A DNA stretch of 64,000 nt from Sphingomonas sp. CFBP 13720 (GTDB lineage Bacteria > Pseudomonadota > Alphaproteobacteria > Sphingomonadales > Sphingomonadaceae). The stretch is from the NCBI RefSeq assembly GCF_014842075.1, contig NZ_JACYVA010000006.1, positions 1 to 64,000 on the forward strand, given 5' to 3'. Made by a program: the position numbers and the translations under genes. The notes beneath the pieces were generated by a model. The model saw only the letters and a list, made by a program, of their open reading frames with translations, was not told the origin of the DNA and did no database searches. Below, one piece after another: positions 27,621 through 36,618 of this stretch; the stretch's first letter is position 1; each line of letters opens with the position of its first letter.

Positions 27621-27938
27621 ATGCCAAGGCTTACCGTCGTCACCCGTGCAGGGGAAGAACGAACCGTGGACGGCCATGCCGGCTGGTCGGTGATGGAGGT
27701 CATCAAGGACCACGGCTTTGACGAGATGCTGGCGATCTGCGGCGGATGCTGTTCGTGCGCGACGTGCCACGTCGTCGTCGACCCCGCATTCGCCGATCGC
27801 CTGCCGCCGATCGGCGACGATGAGGAGGATCTGCTCGACACGCTGGACCATCGCGATCCGACGTCGCGGCTGTCGTGCCAGATCCGGTTCGAGGATGCAC
27901 TGGACGGTTTGAAGGTGCGGATCGCCGCCGAGGAATAG
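27621..27938 (+). CDS. 2Fe-2S ferredoxin, adrenodoxin type
   Basis: 105 aa electron carrier. The cluster ligands follow C-x5-C-x2-C (CGGCCSCATC) with a fourth Cys in RLSCQI. Such ferredoxins serve cytochrome P450s or Fe-S cluster assembly in Alphaproteobacteria; no P450 or isc gene is in the window. The end of the gene and its stop lie in the first copy of a 91-bp tandem duplication. Divergent from the glycosylase gene. Confidence 0.93.
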   Translation: MPRLTVVTRAGEERTVDGHAGWSVMEVIKDHGFDEMLAICGGCCSCATCHVVVDPAFADRLPPIGDDEEDLLDTLDHRDPTSRLSCQIRFEDALDGLKVRIAAEE

Positions 27939-28110
27939 AGACGAGGCAGCGCAAGCTGGTTCGCATTATTCCCGGCGCGGCCGGCGGGGCAGCGCCCCGA
28001 CCGACGACACGGGCTTTGCCGGAGAATAGAGACGAGGCAGCGTAGCTGGTTCGCACTATTCCCGGCGCGGCCGGCGGGGCAACGCCTCGACCGACGACAC
28101 GGGCTTTGCC
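27934..28110. repeat. 91-bp tandem duplication after the ferredoxin gene
   Basis: Segment 27934-28024 is repeated at 28025-28110 with a period of 90-91 bases and only a few differences (one deleted base and several substitutions). The unit starts AATAGAGACGAGGCAGCG and ends CGACACGGGCTTTGCC. The first copy carries the ferredoxin stop codon. No gene is encoded. Confidence 0.9.
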
Positions 28111-28129
28111 CGTGTCGTGCCCCGCCCTC

Positions 28130-28250
28130 CCGTTCGGTTCGAGCAGCTTCGAGCGTGGTCGAGAAGCGTCCGTCGAGAACGGGTGCCTGACCGAACTCCG
28201 TTCTCGATACGCGCTCTCGACTACGCTCGATCGCTACTCGAACCGAACGG
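28130..28250. repeat. 121-bp nested inverted repeat
   Basis: Three pairs of arms nest in order: 28130-28143 with 28237-28250 (14/14), 28150-28164 with 28215-28229 (14/15), and 28173-28182 with 28198-28207 (10/10). The whole can fold into one long hairpin. It lies between the tandem duplication and the rlmB stop; it looks like a non-coding MITE- or REP-type element. Confidence 0.85.
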
Positions 28251-28264
28251 CCGGGGGCGCTCCA

Positions 28265-29014
28265 TCACCCCTCGTGCGTCGCCAGCGCGTACAGCGCGAT
28301 CGCGGCGGCGTTCGATACGTTCAGGCTCTCGACCCGGTCCGATATCGGCAGTTTGACCAGCACGTCGCAATGCGCCTCGGTATTGGCGCGCATGCCTTCG
28401 CCCTCTGCACCCAGCACCAGCGCGATGCGCTTCGGCCCCAGCGCCTGTCCCAGCGTCGTCTCGGCCTCGCCGGTCAGGCCGATGCGCCAGTATCCGGCGT
28501 CGCCCAGTTCGACCAGCGCGCGCGACAGGTTGACGACGCGGACCCATGGCACGTTTTCCAGCGCGCCCGACGCCGACCGGGCGACCGTCCCCGATTCGGG
28601 CGGGGCGTGCCGGTCCTGCGTCACGATGCCCAGCGCATCGAACGCAGCGGCCGAGCGCAGGATCGCGCCGACATTGTGCGGGTCGGTCACCTGATCCAGC
28701 AGGATGATCGGACGATCGTCGTCGCGCCCCTGTTCGATCAGGTCGGCCAGCCAGATATCCTCCAGCGGGTCGGCCTCGACCACGATGCCCTGATGCGGGG
28801 CATCGGCAGGGACCAGCCGCGCCAGATCGGCGACCTCGGCATACACCACCGGCACGCCTTCGGGCAGCACGAGGCTGGCACCCATTTCGTGGGTGCACCA
28901 GATCTTACGGATGCGGCGTTCGGGATTGTCGAGCGCGGCGAAGGCGGCGTGACGGCCCCAGAAGCGCGGTCGCTGCGGCGATGCCTTGCTCGGGCGGTGT
29001 CCTTTGCGGGCCAT
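28265..29014 (-). CDS. rlmB: 23S rRNA 2'-O-methyltransferase RlmB (TrmH/SpoU family)
   Basis: 249 aa SPOUT methyltransferase expected to methylate G2251 of 23S rRNA. An N-terminal substrate-binding domain (WGRHAAFAALDNPERRIRKIW) is followed by the SPOUT knot motifs LLDQVTDPHNVGAILRSAAAFDA, LVLGAEGEGM and LPISDRVESLNVSNAAAIALY. The ATG at 29014 starts a basic tail (MARKGHRPSK). One base separates it from the upstream peptidase stop, so the two are probably co-transcribed. Confidence 0.92.
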   Translation of the reverse strand: MARKGHRPSKASPQRPRFWGRHAAFAALDNPERRIRKIWCTHEMGASLVLPEGVPVVYAEVADLARLVPADAPHQGIVVEADPLEDIWLADLIEQGRDDDRPIILLDQVTDPHNVGAILRSAAAFDALGIVTQDRHAPPESGTVARSASGALENVPWVRVVNLSRALVELGDAGYWRIGLTGEAETTLGQALGPKRIALVLGAEGEGMRANTEAHCDVLVKLPISDRVESLNVSNAAAIALYALATHEG

Positions 29015-29015
29015 G

Positions 29016-30611
29016 TCAGTCTTTCTCGGGGAAGGCATAGGGGTCGGTGACGACCGGTTGGGTGGGCAACGGCGGACGCGGCAGCGCCCGGTCGGCATTG
29101 GCGGCGGTCAGCAGCAGCGACGCGAGGATGATCGCGTTCTGCCGCATGTCCGGCCCCTTCAGATGATCGAAGGTGTCGGCGCTGCTATGGTGCAGGCGGC
29201 TGCCATAGTCGAGCGGGTCCTGAATGAACTGGAACCCCTGCAACCCGACCGACTGGAAGAAATAATGGTCGGTCGACCCGGTGCGGCGATTGGCGACGGT
29301 CGTGGCGCCCATCGAACCGAACGGCGCGAACCATTCGCGCAGCACCGGCACGGCGGCGACGTTGTTCTCGGCATTGATTCCGCGAATCTTGCCCGATCCG
29401 TTGTCGATGTTGAAATACGCAGTCATCGCGTCGTAGCCGGGCTTCTTGGTGATCGGAAAGCGTTCGCTCCACCCATAGAAGCGCGCCAGCCCCGAATCAC
29501 GGCCGCCGGCCGCTTCGGGGCGGCTGGCGATGTGACGCTCAACATAGGCGAGACTGCCGAGCAACCCCTGTTCCTCCGCATTCCACAGCGCGAAGCGAAT
29601 CGTACGCTTCGGCTTGACGCGCATCGCGGACAGGATGCGTGCGGCCTCCATCACCACGGCGGTGCCGGCCGCATTGTCGACCGCGCCGTCGCCCGCGACC
29701 CAGCTGTCGAAATGCGCACCCGCCATGACATAGCCGGCCTTCGGGTCGGAACCGGGCAGGTCGGCGATGATGTTGTACGCGGTGGTATCGCTGTCGTCGA
29801 AGCGCACGTCGCTGACGATCTCCAGCGTCGGGGCCGGTCCGGTCTTGGTCAGCCGGGCGAGGCGACGATAATCCTCCGCCGCGATCTCGATGCCGGGCAG
29901 GGCGGGCGCGACCTCGCGCCGGAACAGATAGCCCGATCCGTGCAGCAGCTTGCCGTCGCGATACGACATGGTCGCCATCGCCACCGCGCCTTCGGCCTTC
30001 AGGAACGCATCCAGCTTCTGCGCGAAGTCGAGCCGTTTGGCGCGACGATCGGTGCTGGCCGGATCATAGACCGGCTCGCGCCAGCTATCGGCCTTGGCCA
30101 GATCCTCGCCGGTCAGCCGGCGGAACGGGGCCTCGCCCGGCTCCGATCCCTCGCCCGGGCGGGTGACCATCACGATCTTGCCCGACAGCTTGCCGCGCCA
30201 TTCGGCGAAATCGCTTTCCTCGGCGATCGGCGCGACGATCACCGGCGCGGTCAGCGTGCCGCTCGTCCCCGGCGTCCACGCGATCGGGATGGCGGTCAAC
30301 TGGACCGGGCGCGGCGTGACCATGCGGACGCTCGACCGTTCGATCGACCAGCCGCGGCCGAAATCGAAGCCTTCCTTGGTCGCAGTCAGTCCCCATTCGC
30401 GGAACTTGGCCTCGGTCCATGCCTCCGCCCGGCGCATGTTGGGCGAATTGGGCAGGCGCGGGCCGATCTGGTCGGTCAGGTGCTGCGCGATCGGCATGAC
30501 CTGCGACCGGGTGGTGGCTTCGTCGGTGATCCGGTTGATCGCGTCGCGATCGACGCTCTGTGCCGCAAGCGGCGCGGCGATCAGGCAGGTGGCAAGCAGG
30601 AATGCGCGCAA
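29016..30611 (-). CDS. M28-family zinc aminopeptidase
   Basis: 531 aa exported peptidase. Zinc ligands and catalytic residues appear in order: GAHFDSW, DGAVDNAAGTAVVME, NAEEQGLLGS, FNIDNGSG and LHHSSADTFD. A PA-type insert (about 130-250) precedes the catalytic domain. The start chosen is TTG at 30611, preceded by GGGGGA and giving a clean signal peptide (RAFLLATCLIAAPLAAQ). A longer ATG-started frame exists but its first 75 residues run through the antisense of tRNA-Tyr and are spurious. Confidence 0.92.
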   Translation of the reverse strand: MRAFLLATCLIAAPLAAQSVDRDAINRITDEATTRSQVMPIAQHLTDQIGPRLPNSPNMRRAEAWTEAKFREWGLTATKEGFDFGRGWSIERSSVRMVTPRPVQLTAIPIAWTPGTSGTLTAPVIVAPIAEESDFAEWRGKLSGKIVMVTRPGEGSEPGEAPFRRLTGEDLAKADSWREPVYDPASTDRRAKRLDFAQKLDAFLKAEGAVAMATMSYRDGKLLHGSGYLFRREVAPALPGIEIAAEDYRRLARLTKTGPAPTLEIVSDVRFDDSDTTAYNIIADLPGSDPKAGYVMAGAHFDSWVAGDGAVDNAAGTAVVMEAARILSAMRVKPKRTIRFALWNAEEQGLLGSLAYVERHIASRPEAAGGRDSGLARFYGWSERFPITKKPGYDAMTAYFNIDNGSGKIRGINAENNVAAVPVLREWFAPFGSMGATTVANRRTGSTDHYFFQSVGLQGFQFIQDPLDYGSRLHHSSADTFDHLKGPDMRQNAIILASLLLTAANADRALPRPPLPTQPVVTDPYAFPEKD

Positions 30612-30681
30612 AGTATGTCCCCCATGTCGGGTAAAGTGGCTGCCGATGACGCTAAGTCGCACATCAATATGGCGCAAGGCG

Positions 30682-30687
30682 TTGACA
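30682..30687 (+). promoter_or_regulatory. Likely -35 element of the tRNA-Tyr promoter
   Basis: TTGACA matches the consensus -35 box. A weak -10 (CAATGG) lies 17 bases downstream, about 38 bases before the tRNA. The -35 is convincing, the -10 is not. Confidence 0.45.
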
Positions 30688-30748
30688 GCGCCGCGCGGGG
30701 ACGGCAATGGGCGCGCTCGCTCGGGGCCAAGGCCCATGAGTGGCGGCT

Positions 30749-30835
30749 GGACAGGTGGCCGAGTGGTTAAAGGCAGCAGACTGTAAATCTGCCCGGGTTT
30801 CCCGTACGCTGGTTCGAATCCAGCCCTGTCCACCA
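30749..30835 (+). tRNA. tRNA-Tyr (GTA)
   Basis: 87 nt with encoded CCA. The acceptor stem GGACAGG pairs with CCTGTCC; the D-loop, anticodon GTA at 30783-30785, a long class II variable arm and the T-loop GGTTCGAATCC are all present. Confidence 0.97.
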
Positions 30836-30883
30836 CCGCCCGCGCATCATGGCGCGGTGCGGTCGGCGCGCGAGAGGATCGCG

Positions 30884-31210
30884 ATGCCCATTGCTACTCC
30901 CTTGATATTCCTGACCGCGGCGCTGTTCGAAATCGCCGGCTGCTTTGCGTTCTGGGCATGGTGGCGGCTCGACCGGTCGCCATGGTGGCTGGTGCCCGGC
31001 ATGGCCGCGCTGGCCGCGTTCGCATGGATATTGGCGCAGAGCGACGCCGCTGCGGCCGGGCGTGCCTATGCCGGCTATGGCGGCGTCTATGTCGCGACCG
31101 CGATCGGATGGCTGTGGCTGGTGGAAGGGGTCGTGCCGGATCGCTGGGATCTGGCGGGCGGGGCTTTGTGCCTCGCGGGATGCGCGGTAATCGTGTTCGG
31201 CCCGCGATAG
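30884..31210 (+). CDS. YnfA-family (UPF0060) small membrane protein
   Basis: 108 aa protein with four predicted membrane helices, in the small multidrug resistance-like fold. The diagnostic [41 protein letters not shown] and [14 protein letters not shown] stretches are present. GAGAGGA lies before the ATG. The family has been suggested to export toxic cations, but that role is not settled. Confidence 0.92.
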   Translation: MPIATPLIFLTAALFEIAGCFAFWAWWRLDRSPWWLVPGMAALAAFAWILAQSDAAAAGRAYAGYGGVYVATAIGWLWLVEGVVPDRWDLAGGALCLAGCAVIVFGPR

Positions 31211-31320
31211 AGCGCACACCACTCGGCGGGCTGTCGATGCCATGCGCCGACGGTAAGAGAGCAGACCAGTTCGCTCTGAACGGCAGCGGACACGGAATAG
31301 GGAAGCACCGAAACCAGCGC

Positions 31321-31394
31321 TGGAGCGGGTAGCGGGAATCGAACCCGCGTATTCAGCTTGGAAGGCTGCTGCACTACCATTGTGCTATACCCGC
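31321..31394 (-). tRNA. tRNA-Gly (TCC)
   Basis: 74 nt with encoded CCA. The acceptor stem GCGGGT pairs with ACCCGC, the anticodon loop is CTTCCAA (anticodon at 31360-31362), and the T arm is CGGGTTCGATTCCCG. Confidence 0.97.
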
Positions 31395-31525
31395 ACGCGC
31401 ACGGCGTCGTGTGGGCACGCCCCTGCCACAGCGCGGGGCGCATGGTCAACCGCCCGACGGATTATGATGGCGGTCAGCAGGCGAGAATCCTATGACGCGG
31501 GGAAAGAATGCCGGGGGAGGGCAGG

Positions 31526-32881
31526 ATGTTGGACGAGATCACCGGAGCGATGCGCGACGTGCTGGGCGCGCACGGCCCTGCGGTTCAGGCGGCGGCGAAC
31601 AGCTTCGCGCCATCCGATTATTCGATCCATTTCTTCCTCCAGCTTGCGGTCATCCTCGCGACCTGCCGTTTGGTCGGCTGGGCGGGGCAGCGCTTTCTGG
31701 GACAGCCGCAGGTGGTGGGCGAGATGATCGCGGGCGTCGTGCTCGGGCCGTCGCTGCTGGGACTGTTCCTGCCCGATCTTCAGGCGGCGATCTTTCCGAA
31801 GGAGACCCGCAACGTGCTGTATGCGGGCGCGCAACTGGGCGTCGGGCTGTACATGTTCCTTGTCGGACTGACGCTCAATCTCGATCATTTCCGCACCAAG
31901 GCGCGCAGCGCGGCGGCGGTGTCGGCGGCGGGGATCGCGGTGCCGTTCCTGCTGGCAGTGCTGATCACGCCGCTGTTGCTGAACGTGCCGGGGCTGTTCG
32001 CGCCGGGAATCGGTACGGGCAGCGCGACCCTGTTCCTCGGCGCGTGCATCGCGCTGACCGCCTTTCCCATGCTGGCGCGGATCATCCACGAACGCGGGCT
32101 GGCCGACACGTCGCTCGGCACGCTGTCGCTGACCGCCGGCGCGTTCGACGACGCGGTGTCGTGGTGCGTGCTGGCGGTTGTGCTGGCGACGTTCGGCGGA
32201 GGCGCGGGCATCGCGGTGATCGCGATCGGCGGGGCGGTGCTGTACGCCGCGTTCCTGATTCTGTTCGGCCGGCGGCTGCTCGCGCCGCTGGGCCGCGCGG
32301 TCGAAGCGCGGGGCGAAATGAGCATGACCGTGCTGTCGATCACGCTGACGCTGTTCTGCATCTCCGCCTTCTTCATGGACGCGATCGGCATCCATGCGAT
32401 CTTCGGCGGCTTCATCCTCGGCGTGTTCATGCCGCGCGGGCTGTTCGTCGCCGAACTCAAGCGCAAGGTAGAGCCGCTGGCGGTGGTGCTGCTGCTGCCG
32501 ATGTTCTTCACCTATTCGGGGCTGAACACACGGATGGACATGGTCAATTCGCCGTCGCTGCTGCTGATCGCGCTGGGCGTGCTGGCGGTGTCGATCCTCG
32601 CCAAGTTCGGCGCATGCTGGGCGGCGGCGCGGCTGGCGGGTGAGGACAACCGCACCGCGCTGGGCATCGGCGCGCTGATGAACTCGCGCGGGCTGATGGA
32701 ACTCATCATTATCAACATCGGCCTGCAAAAGGGGATCATCGGCCCCACGCTGTTCGCGATGCTGGTGCTGATGGCGATCGTCACCACGGTGATGGCGACC
32801 CCGTTGTTCGAGGCGGTCTATGGCCGAAAGGCGCGGGCGAGCGGCGAACTGGGGTCGATCGACCGCAAGGTCGCCGCATAG
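31526..32881 (+). CDS. Monovalent cation:proton antiporter, CPA2 (KefB/NapA-like)
   Basis: 451 aa inner membrane antiporter with about 12-13 helices and no C-terminal TrkA domain. Family signs are VVGEMIAGVVLGPSLLG, ACIALTAFPMLARII and TAGAFDDAVSWCVLAVV (the AFDD motif holds the ion-binding acid), then GFILGVFMPRG and ALMNSRGLMELIIINIG. The ATG at 31526 has AGGGCAGG directly upstream, which decides it over an ATG 18 bases earlier. Exchanged ion (Na or K) is not determinable. Confidence 0.92.
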   Translation: MLDEITGAMRDVLGAHGPAVQAAANSFAPSDYSIHFFLQLAVILATCRLVGWAGQRFLGQPQVVGEMIAGVVLGPSLLGLFLPDLQAAIFPKETRNVLYAGAQLGVGLYMFLVGLTLNLDHFRTKARSAAAVSAAGIAVPFLLAVLITPLLLNVPGLFAPGIGTGSATLFLGACIALTAFPMLARIIHERGLADTSLGTLSLTAGAFDDAVSWCVLAVVLATFGGGAGIAVIAIGGAVLYAAFLILFGRRLLAPLGRAVEARGEMSMTVLSITLTLFCISAFFMDAIGIHAIFGGFILGVFMPRGLFVAELKRKVEPLAVVLLLPMFFTYSGLNTRMDMVNSPSLLLIALGVLAVSILAKFGACWAAARLAGEDNRTALGIGALMNSRGLMELIIINIGLQKGIIGPTLFAMLVLMAIVTTVMATPLFEAVYGRKARASGELGSIDRKVAA

Positions 32882-32935
32882 GGCCGGGATATCATCTGGC
32901 GTTCGCCGCGCGGACGCCATAGATACCGCGCCCTG

Positions 32936-34270
32936 ATGGCAAAGATCACCACCCCGCGCCCGGTTCGCGGCACCCAGGATATCTTCGGCGACTTCGAACG
33001 GCGCTTCACTCATGTGGCGGAGACGTTCGAGCGCGTGCGGCGGCTTTATTGCTTCCAGCGGGTCGAGGTGCCGGTGTTCGAATCGACCGCCGTCTTCGCC
33101 CGTTCGCTGGGCGAGACGACCGATGTCGTGTCGAAGGAGATGTATTCGTTCGAGGATCGCGGCGGCGATTCGCTGACGCTGCGCCCGGAGTTCACGGCGG
33201 GTATCGCCCGTGCGTATCTGACCGAGGGGTGGCAGCAATACGCACCGCTCAAGCTGGCGACGCACGGTCCGGTGTTCCGCTACGAACGCCCGCAAAAAGG
33301 TCGCTATCGCCAATTCCACCAGATCGACGCCGAAGTGATCGGCGCGGCCGAACCGATGGCCGATATCGAATTGCTGGCGATGGCCGATCAGCTGTTGCAC
33401 GAACTCGGCATCGCCGACGGCGTGACGCTGCAACTCAACACGCTGGGCGACGCCGAAACGCGCGACGCATGGCGTGCGGCGCTGGTCGAGCATTTCGAAG
33501 CGCATCGCGGCGACCTGTCGGAAGACAGCATCAAGCGGCTCGACAAGAACCCGATGCGCATCCTCGATTCGAAGGACCCGCGCGACCGGCCGATCGCCGA
33601 CAGCGCGCCGGGGATCGACGGGTTTCTGACGGCGGAAGCGGCGGACTTCTTCGCGGCGGTAACCGGTGGACTGGACGCTGCCGGGGTCAAGTGGACCCGC
33701 AACGACCGGCTGGTGCGCGGGCTGGACTATTACCGTCACACCGCGTTCGAATTCGTCACCGACCGGCTGGGCGCGCAGGGTACGGTGCTGGCCGGCGGGC
33801 GATATGACGGGCTGATCGAAAGCCTTGGCGGGCCTTCGACGCCGGGTGTCGGCTGGGCGGCGGGGATCGAGCGGCTGGCGATGCTGCTGGCGGAGCCGAA
33901 GTCGCCAACCCTGTTCGCCGTTGTGGTGCCGCTCGGAACTGCGGCGGAACGTGCGGCGCAAACGGTCGTGACCGACCTGCGCCGGACCGGATTGCGGGTC
34001 GATATGGCCTATCGCGGTAACATGAAGCGCCGAATGGCTAAAGCCAACGCAGACGGTGCCGAATATGCAATCATCCTCGGCGATGACGAGCTGGCGCGAG
34101 GTGAAGCCGCCGTGAAGAATCTGCGGAGTGGAGAACAGCAAATCGTTCCGCTGGACCGGTTGCGTGTAACGATGTGGGCGCAGTTCATGGCCGACGACAA
34201 TCCCGATGTCGCGGACGTGACCAGCTTTGACGACCATGGGAACATCGTCCCGGAACCGTTCGCGCGATGA
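32936..34270 (+). CDS. hisS: Histidyl-tRNA synthetase
   Basis: 444 aa class II aminoacyl-tRNA synthetase. Motif 1 region ([18 protein letters not shown]), motif 2 ([29 protein letters not shown]), the histidine-A motif [13 protein letters not shown] and motif 3 [15 protein letters not shown] are all present, followed by the anticodon-binding domain. The end overlaps prfA as ATGA. Confidence 0.97.
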   Translation: MAKITTPRPVRGTQDIFGDFERRFTHVAETFERVRRLYCFQRVEVPVFESTAVFARSLGETTDVVSKEMYSFEDRGGDSLTLRPEFTAGIARAYLTEGWQQYAPLKLATHGPVFRYERPQKGRYRQFHQIDAEVIGAAEPMADIELLAMADQLLHELGIADGVTLQLNTLGDAETRDAWRAALVEHFEAHRGDLSEDSIKRLDKNPMRILDSKDPRDRPIADSAPGIDGFLTAEAADFFAAVTGGLDAAGVKWTRNDRLVRGLDYYRHTAFEFVTDRLGAQGTVLAGGRYDGLIESLGGPSTPGVGWAAGIERLAMLLAEPKSPTLFAVVVPLGTAAERAAQTVVTDLRRTGLRVDMAYRGNMKRRMAKANADGAEYAIILGDDELARGEAAVKNLRSGEQQIVPLDRLRVTMWAQFMADDNPDVADVTSFDDHGNIVPEPFAR

Positions 34271-35340
34271 CCATTGCCCCCGAACGCATCGCCCAGATCG
34301 AGGCGCGGCGCGACGAATTGCAGGCGCAGATGGCGACCGGCGATCTGCCGGGCGATCGCTTCGTCGCGGTGTCGAAGGAATATGCCGAACTCGAACCGGT
34401 GGCGCAGGCGGCGGGCGAGGTGCGGCGGTTGCGCGCCGAGAGCGAGAGCCTGCTGTATATGACGCAGGACGCCGATGACGACCTTCGGCAGATGGCGACC
34501 GAGGAACTTCACGACAATCGCGCGCAACTGGAAGCCGCCGAACGCGCGCTGGCGTTGGCCTTGCTGCCGCGCGATGCGGCCGACGAACGCGCGGCGATGC
34601 TCGAAATTCGCGCCGGCACCGGCGGGGACGAGGCTGCGCTGTTCGCGGGCGACCTGTTCCGCATGTATCAGCGCTATGCCGACAATCGCGGCTGGCGGAT
34701 CGAACTCATCTCGGCATCGGCATCCGATGCGGGCGGGTACAAGGAAGTCGTCGCCAGCGTGACCGGCGCGGGGGTGTTCGCCCGGCTGAAATTCGAAAGC
34801 GGCGTCCACCGTGTCCAGCGCGTGCCGGCAACCGAGAGCGGCGGGCGGATCCACACCAGCGCGGCGACCGTCGCCGTCCTGCCCGAAGCAGAGGAAGTCG
34901 ACGTCCAGATCGACGAGGTGCGCGACCTGCGGATCGACGTGTACCGTTCGTCCGGGCCGGGCGGACAGTCGGTCAACACCACCGATTCGGCGGTGCGCAT
35001 CACGCACCTTCCTACCGGTCTGGTGGTCATCCAGCAGGATGAAAAATCGCAGCACAAGAACAAGGCCAAGGCGCTGAAGGTACTGCGCACCCGGCTGTAC
35101 GAGGCGGAACGCTCGCGTCTTGCTGACGAACGTGCCGGCACGCGCCGGTCGATGGTCGGATCGGGCGACCGGTCGGAACGCATCCGCACCTATAATTTCC
35201 CGCAGGGCCGCGTGACCGATCATCGCATCAACCTGACGCTCCATCGCCTTCCCGAAATTCTGGAAGGCGAGATGGAAGAACTGCTCGGTGCCCTGATCGC
35301 GCAGGACGAAGCCGAGCGGCTGGCGACGCTGGATGGGTGA
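34267..35340 (+). CDS. prfA: Peptide chain release factor 1
   Basis: 357 aa release factor that reads UAG and UAA. The catalytic GGQ lies in [20 protein letters not shown], and [20 protein letters not shown] is typical. It overlaps hisS by four bases and is followed, after a repeat element, by its modifying enzyme PrmC. Confidence 0.97.
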   Translation: MTIAPERIAQIEARRDELQAQMATGDLPGDRFVAVSKEYAELEPVAQAAGEVRRLRAESESLLYMTQDADDDLRQMATEELHDNRAQLEAAERALALALLPRDAADERAAMLEIRAGTGGDEAALFAGDLFRMYQRYADNRGWRIELISASASDAGGYKEVVASVTGAGVFARLKFESGVHRVQRVPATESGGRIHTSAATVAVLPEAEEVDVQIDEVRDLRIDVYRSSGPGGQSVNTTDSAVRITHLPTGLVVIQQDEKSQHKNKAKALKVLRTRLYEAERSRLADERAGTRRSMVGSGDRSERIRTYNFPQGRVTDHRINLTLHRLPEILEGEMEELLGALIAQDEAERLATLDG

Positions 35341-35359
35341 GGCGGCAGAAGGTCGTTCT

Positions 35360-35551
35360 CACGCGAAAGCGCGAAGGCGCGGAGGAAGAAGGGGGTTTTC
35401 GCGCGGAGGCGCAGAGGCGCAGGGAAGGTTCGCGGCGACGACCGATCGCGCAGCGATCCGATTCGTCCCCCGGCAAACCAGCAAGAGAGCGCCGTTCGGC
35501 GCAACCGACCGACCCGCACGCACCCTCTGCGCGCCTCCGCGGCTTCGCGTG
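35360..35551. repeat. Inverted-repeat element between prfA and prmC
   Basis: The left arm (from 35360, CACGCGAAAGCGCGAAGGCGC) and the right arm (35531-35551) pair at 18 of 21 positions across about 150 bases. Short GCGGAGGCGCAGAGGCGCAGG direct repeats lie inside the left part. It fills almost the whole gap between the two genes and ends six bases before the prmC start. It looks like a scattered intergenic element without coding content. Confidence 0.7.
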
Positions 35552-35556
35552 AACCC

Positions 35557-36375
35557 ATGACCACGCTTCGCCACGCACTGACCGAAGCAACGACGCGCAT
35601 CGCTGCATTCTCGGAATCCCCCCGCCTAGACGCCGAACTCCTCGCCGCCCACGCGCTTGGCACATCGCGCGAATCGATGCTGCTCGCCCGCCTCGACGAC
35701 CCCGTACCGCCCGGCTTCGCGGCGCTGGTGGAGCGACGGCTGGCGCACGAGCCGGTCGCCTATATCGTCGGCAGCCGGGCGTTCTGGACGATCGAACTGA
35801 CGGTCGGCCCCGGTGCGCTGGTGCCCCGCGCCGACAGCGAGACGCTGATCGAGGCGGCGGTGGCCCATTTCGGCGACCGCTCGCCCCGGCATATTCTCGA
35901 CCTCGGCACCGGGCCGGGCACGTTGCTGCTCGCGGCGCTCGACCAATGGCCCGACGCGGACGGTCTGGGCATCGATGCATCGGAAAGCGCGCTCGACTAT
36001 GCGCGGGGGAATGCTGCCAGTCTCGGCATGCAGGCGCGGGCGAGCTTCCGCATCGGCGATTGGGCGAGCGGCATCGACGACCGGTTCGACCTGATCCTCG
36101 CCAATCCGCCCTATATCGGGGCCGACGAAATCCTGCCGCACGAGGTCGCCGGCCACGAACCAGCGTCGGCGCTGTTCGCGGGTCAGGACGGGCTGGACGA
36201 CTATCGCCGGATCGTCCCCGATCTGCCGCGTCTGCTCGCGCCCGGCGGGATTGCCACGATCGAAATCGGCCATACACAGGGGGATGCGGTATCGGCGCTG
36301 GTCGCCGCCGCTGGCCTGTCCGCCCGGATCGTACCCGACCTCGGCGGCCGTCCGCGCTGCGTGGTGGCCGGTTGA
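35557..36375 (+). CDS. prmC: Release factor glutamine methyltransferase
   Basis: 272 aa SAM-dependent enzyme that methylates the GGQ glutamine of release factors. An N-terminal helical domain is followed by the Rossmann domain with HILDLGTGPGTLLLAAL and the active-site motif ILANPPYIGADEI. It is downstream of prfA, its substrate gene, as in many bacteria. Confidence 0.95.
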   Translation: MTTLRHALTEATTRIAAFSESPRLDAELLAAHALGTSRESMLLARLDDPVPPGFAALVERRLAHEPVAYIVGSRAFWTIELTVGPGALVPRADSETLIEAAVAHFGDRSPRHILDLGTGPGTLLLAALDQWPDADGLGIDASESALDYARGNAASLGMQARASFRIGDWASGIDDRFDLILANPPYIGADEILPHEVAGHEPASALFAGQDGLDDYRRIVPDLPRLLAPGGIATIEIGHTQGDAVSALVAAAGLSARIVPDLGGRPRCVVAG

Positions 36376-36385
36376 AGACAATGGC

Positions 36386-36450
36386 GTGCTGCCCCATCTT
36401 TCCGCTTGGAGAAGCCCGACGCAGCGGCTAAGACCGGGTCGGGGCAGCAC
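36386..36450. other. Perfect 10-bp inverted repeat enclosing 45 nt
   Basis: GTGCTGCCCC (36386-36395) pairs perfectly with GGGGCAGCAC (36441-36450). It begins 11 bases after the prmC stop and ends 169 bases before the DUF4167 gene. It could be a terminator-like hairpin, or a structured leader or small RNA; no T run follows and no riboswitch class was recognised. Confidence 0.4.
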
Positions 36451-36618
36451 CATCGACCAGGTCGTTGATAGCGGGGCAGGGCTCCTTCCATCGTCATGTG
36501 AGCCGCTGTCGTCCGGTGGCCATGGCAGACGGGCGGTGCTCGCGCATCGTTCGCGGATTTGCTCGCAGCCGCGATCGCTGGATCGACGGACAGGTAAGGA
36601 CAGGACAACCAAACCTTG

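Noticed and set aside
31490..34237. Very long minus-strand frame opposite the antiporter and hisS
   Set aside because: Antisense shadow of two well-supported genes; low-complexity His/Arg/Gln content.
36386..36450. SAM-II-like riboswitch (GCGGCTAAG seen inside the stem-loop)
   Set aside because: Only the short GCTAA string matches; the required pseudoknot layout and a methionine-related downstream gene are missing.
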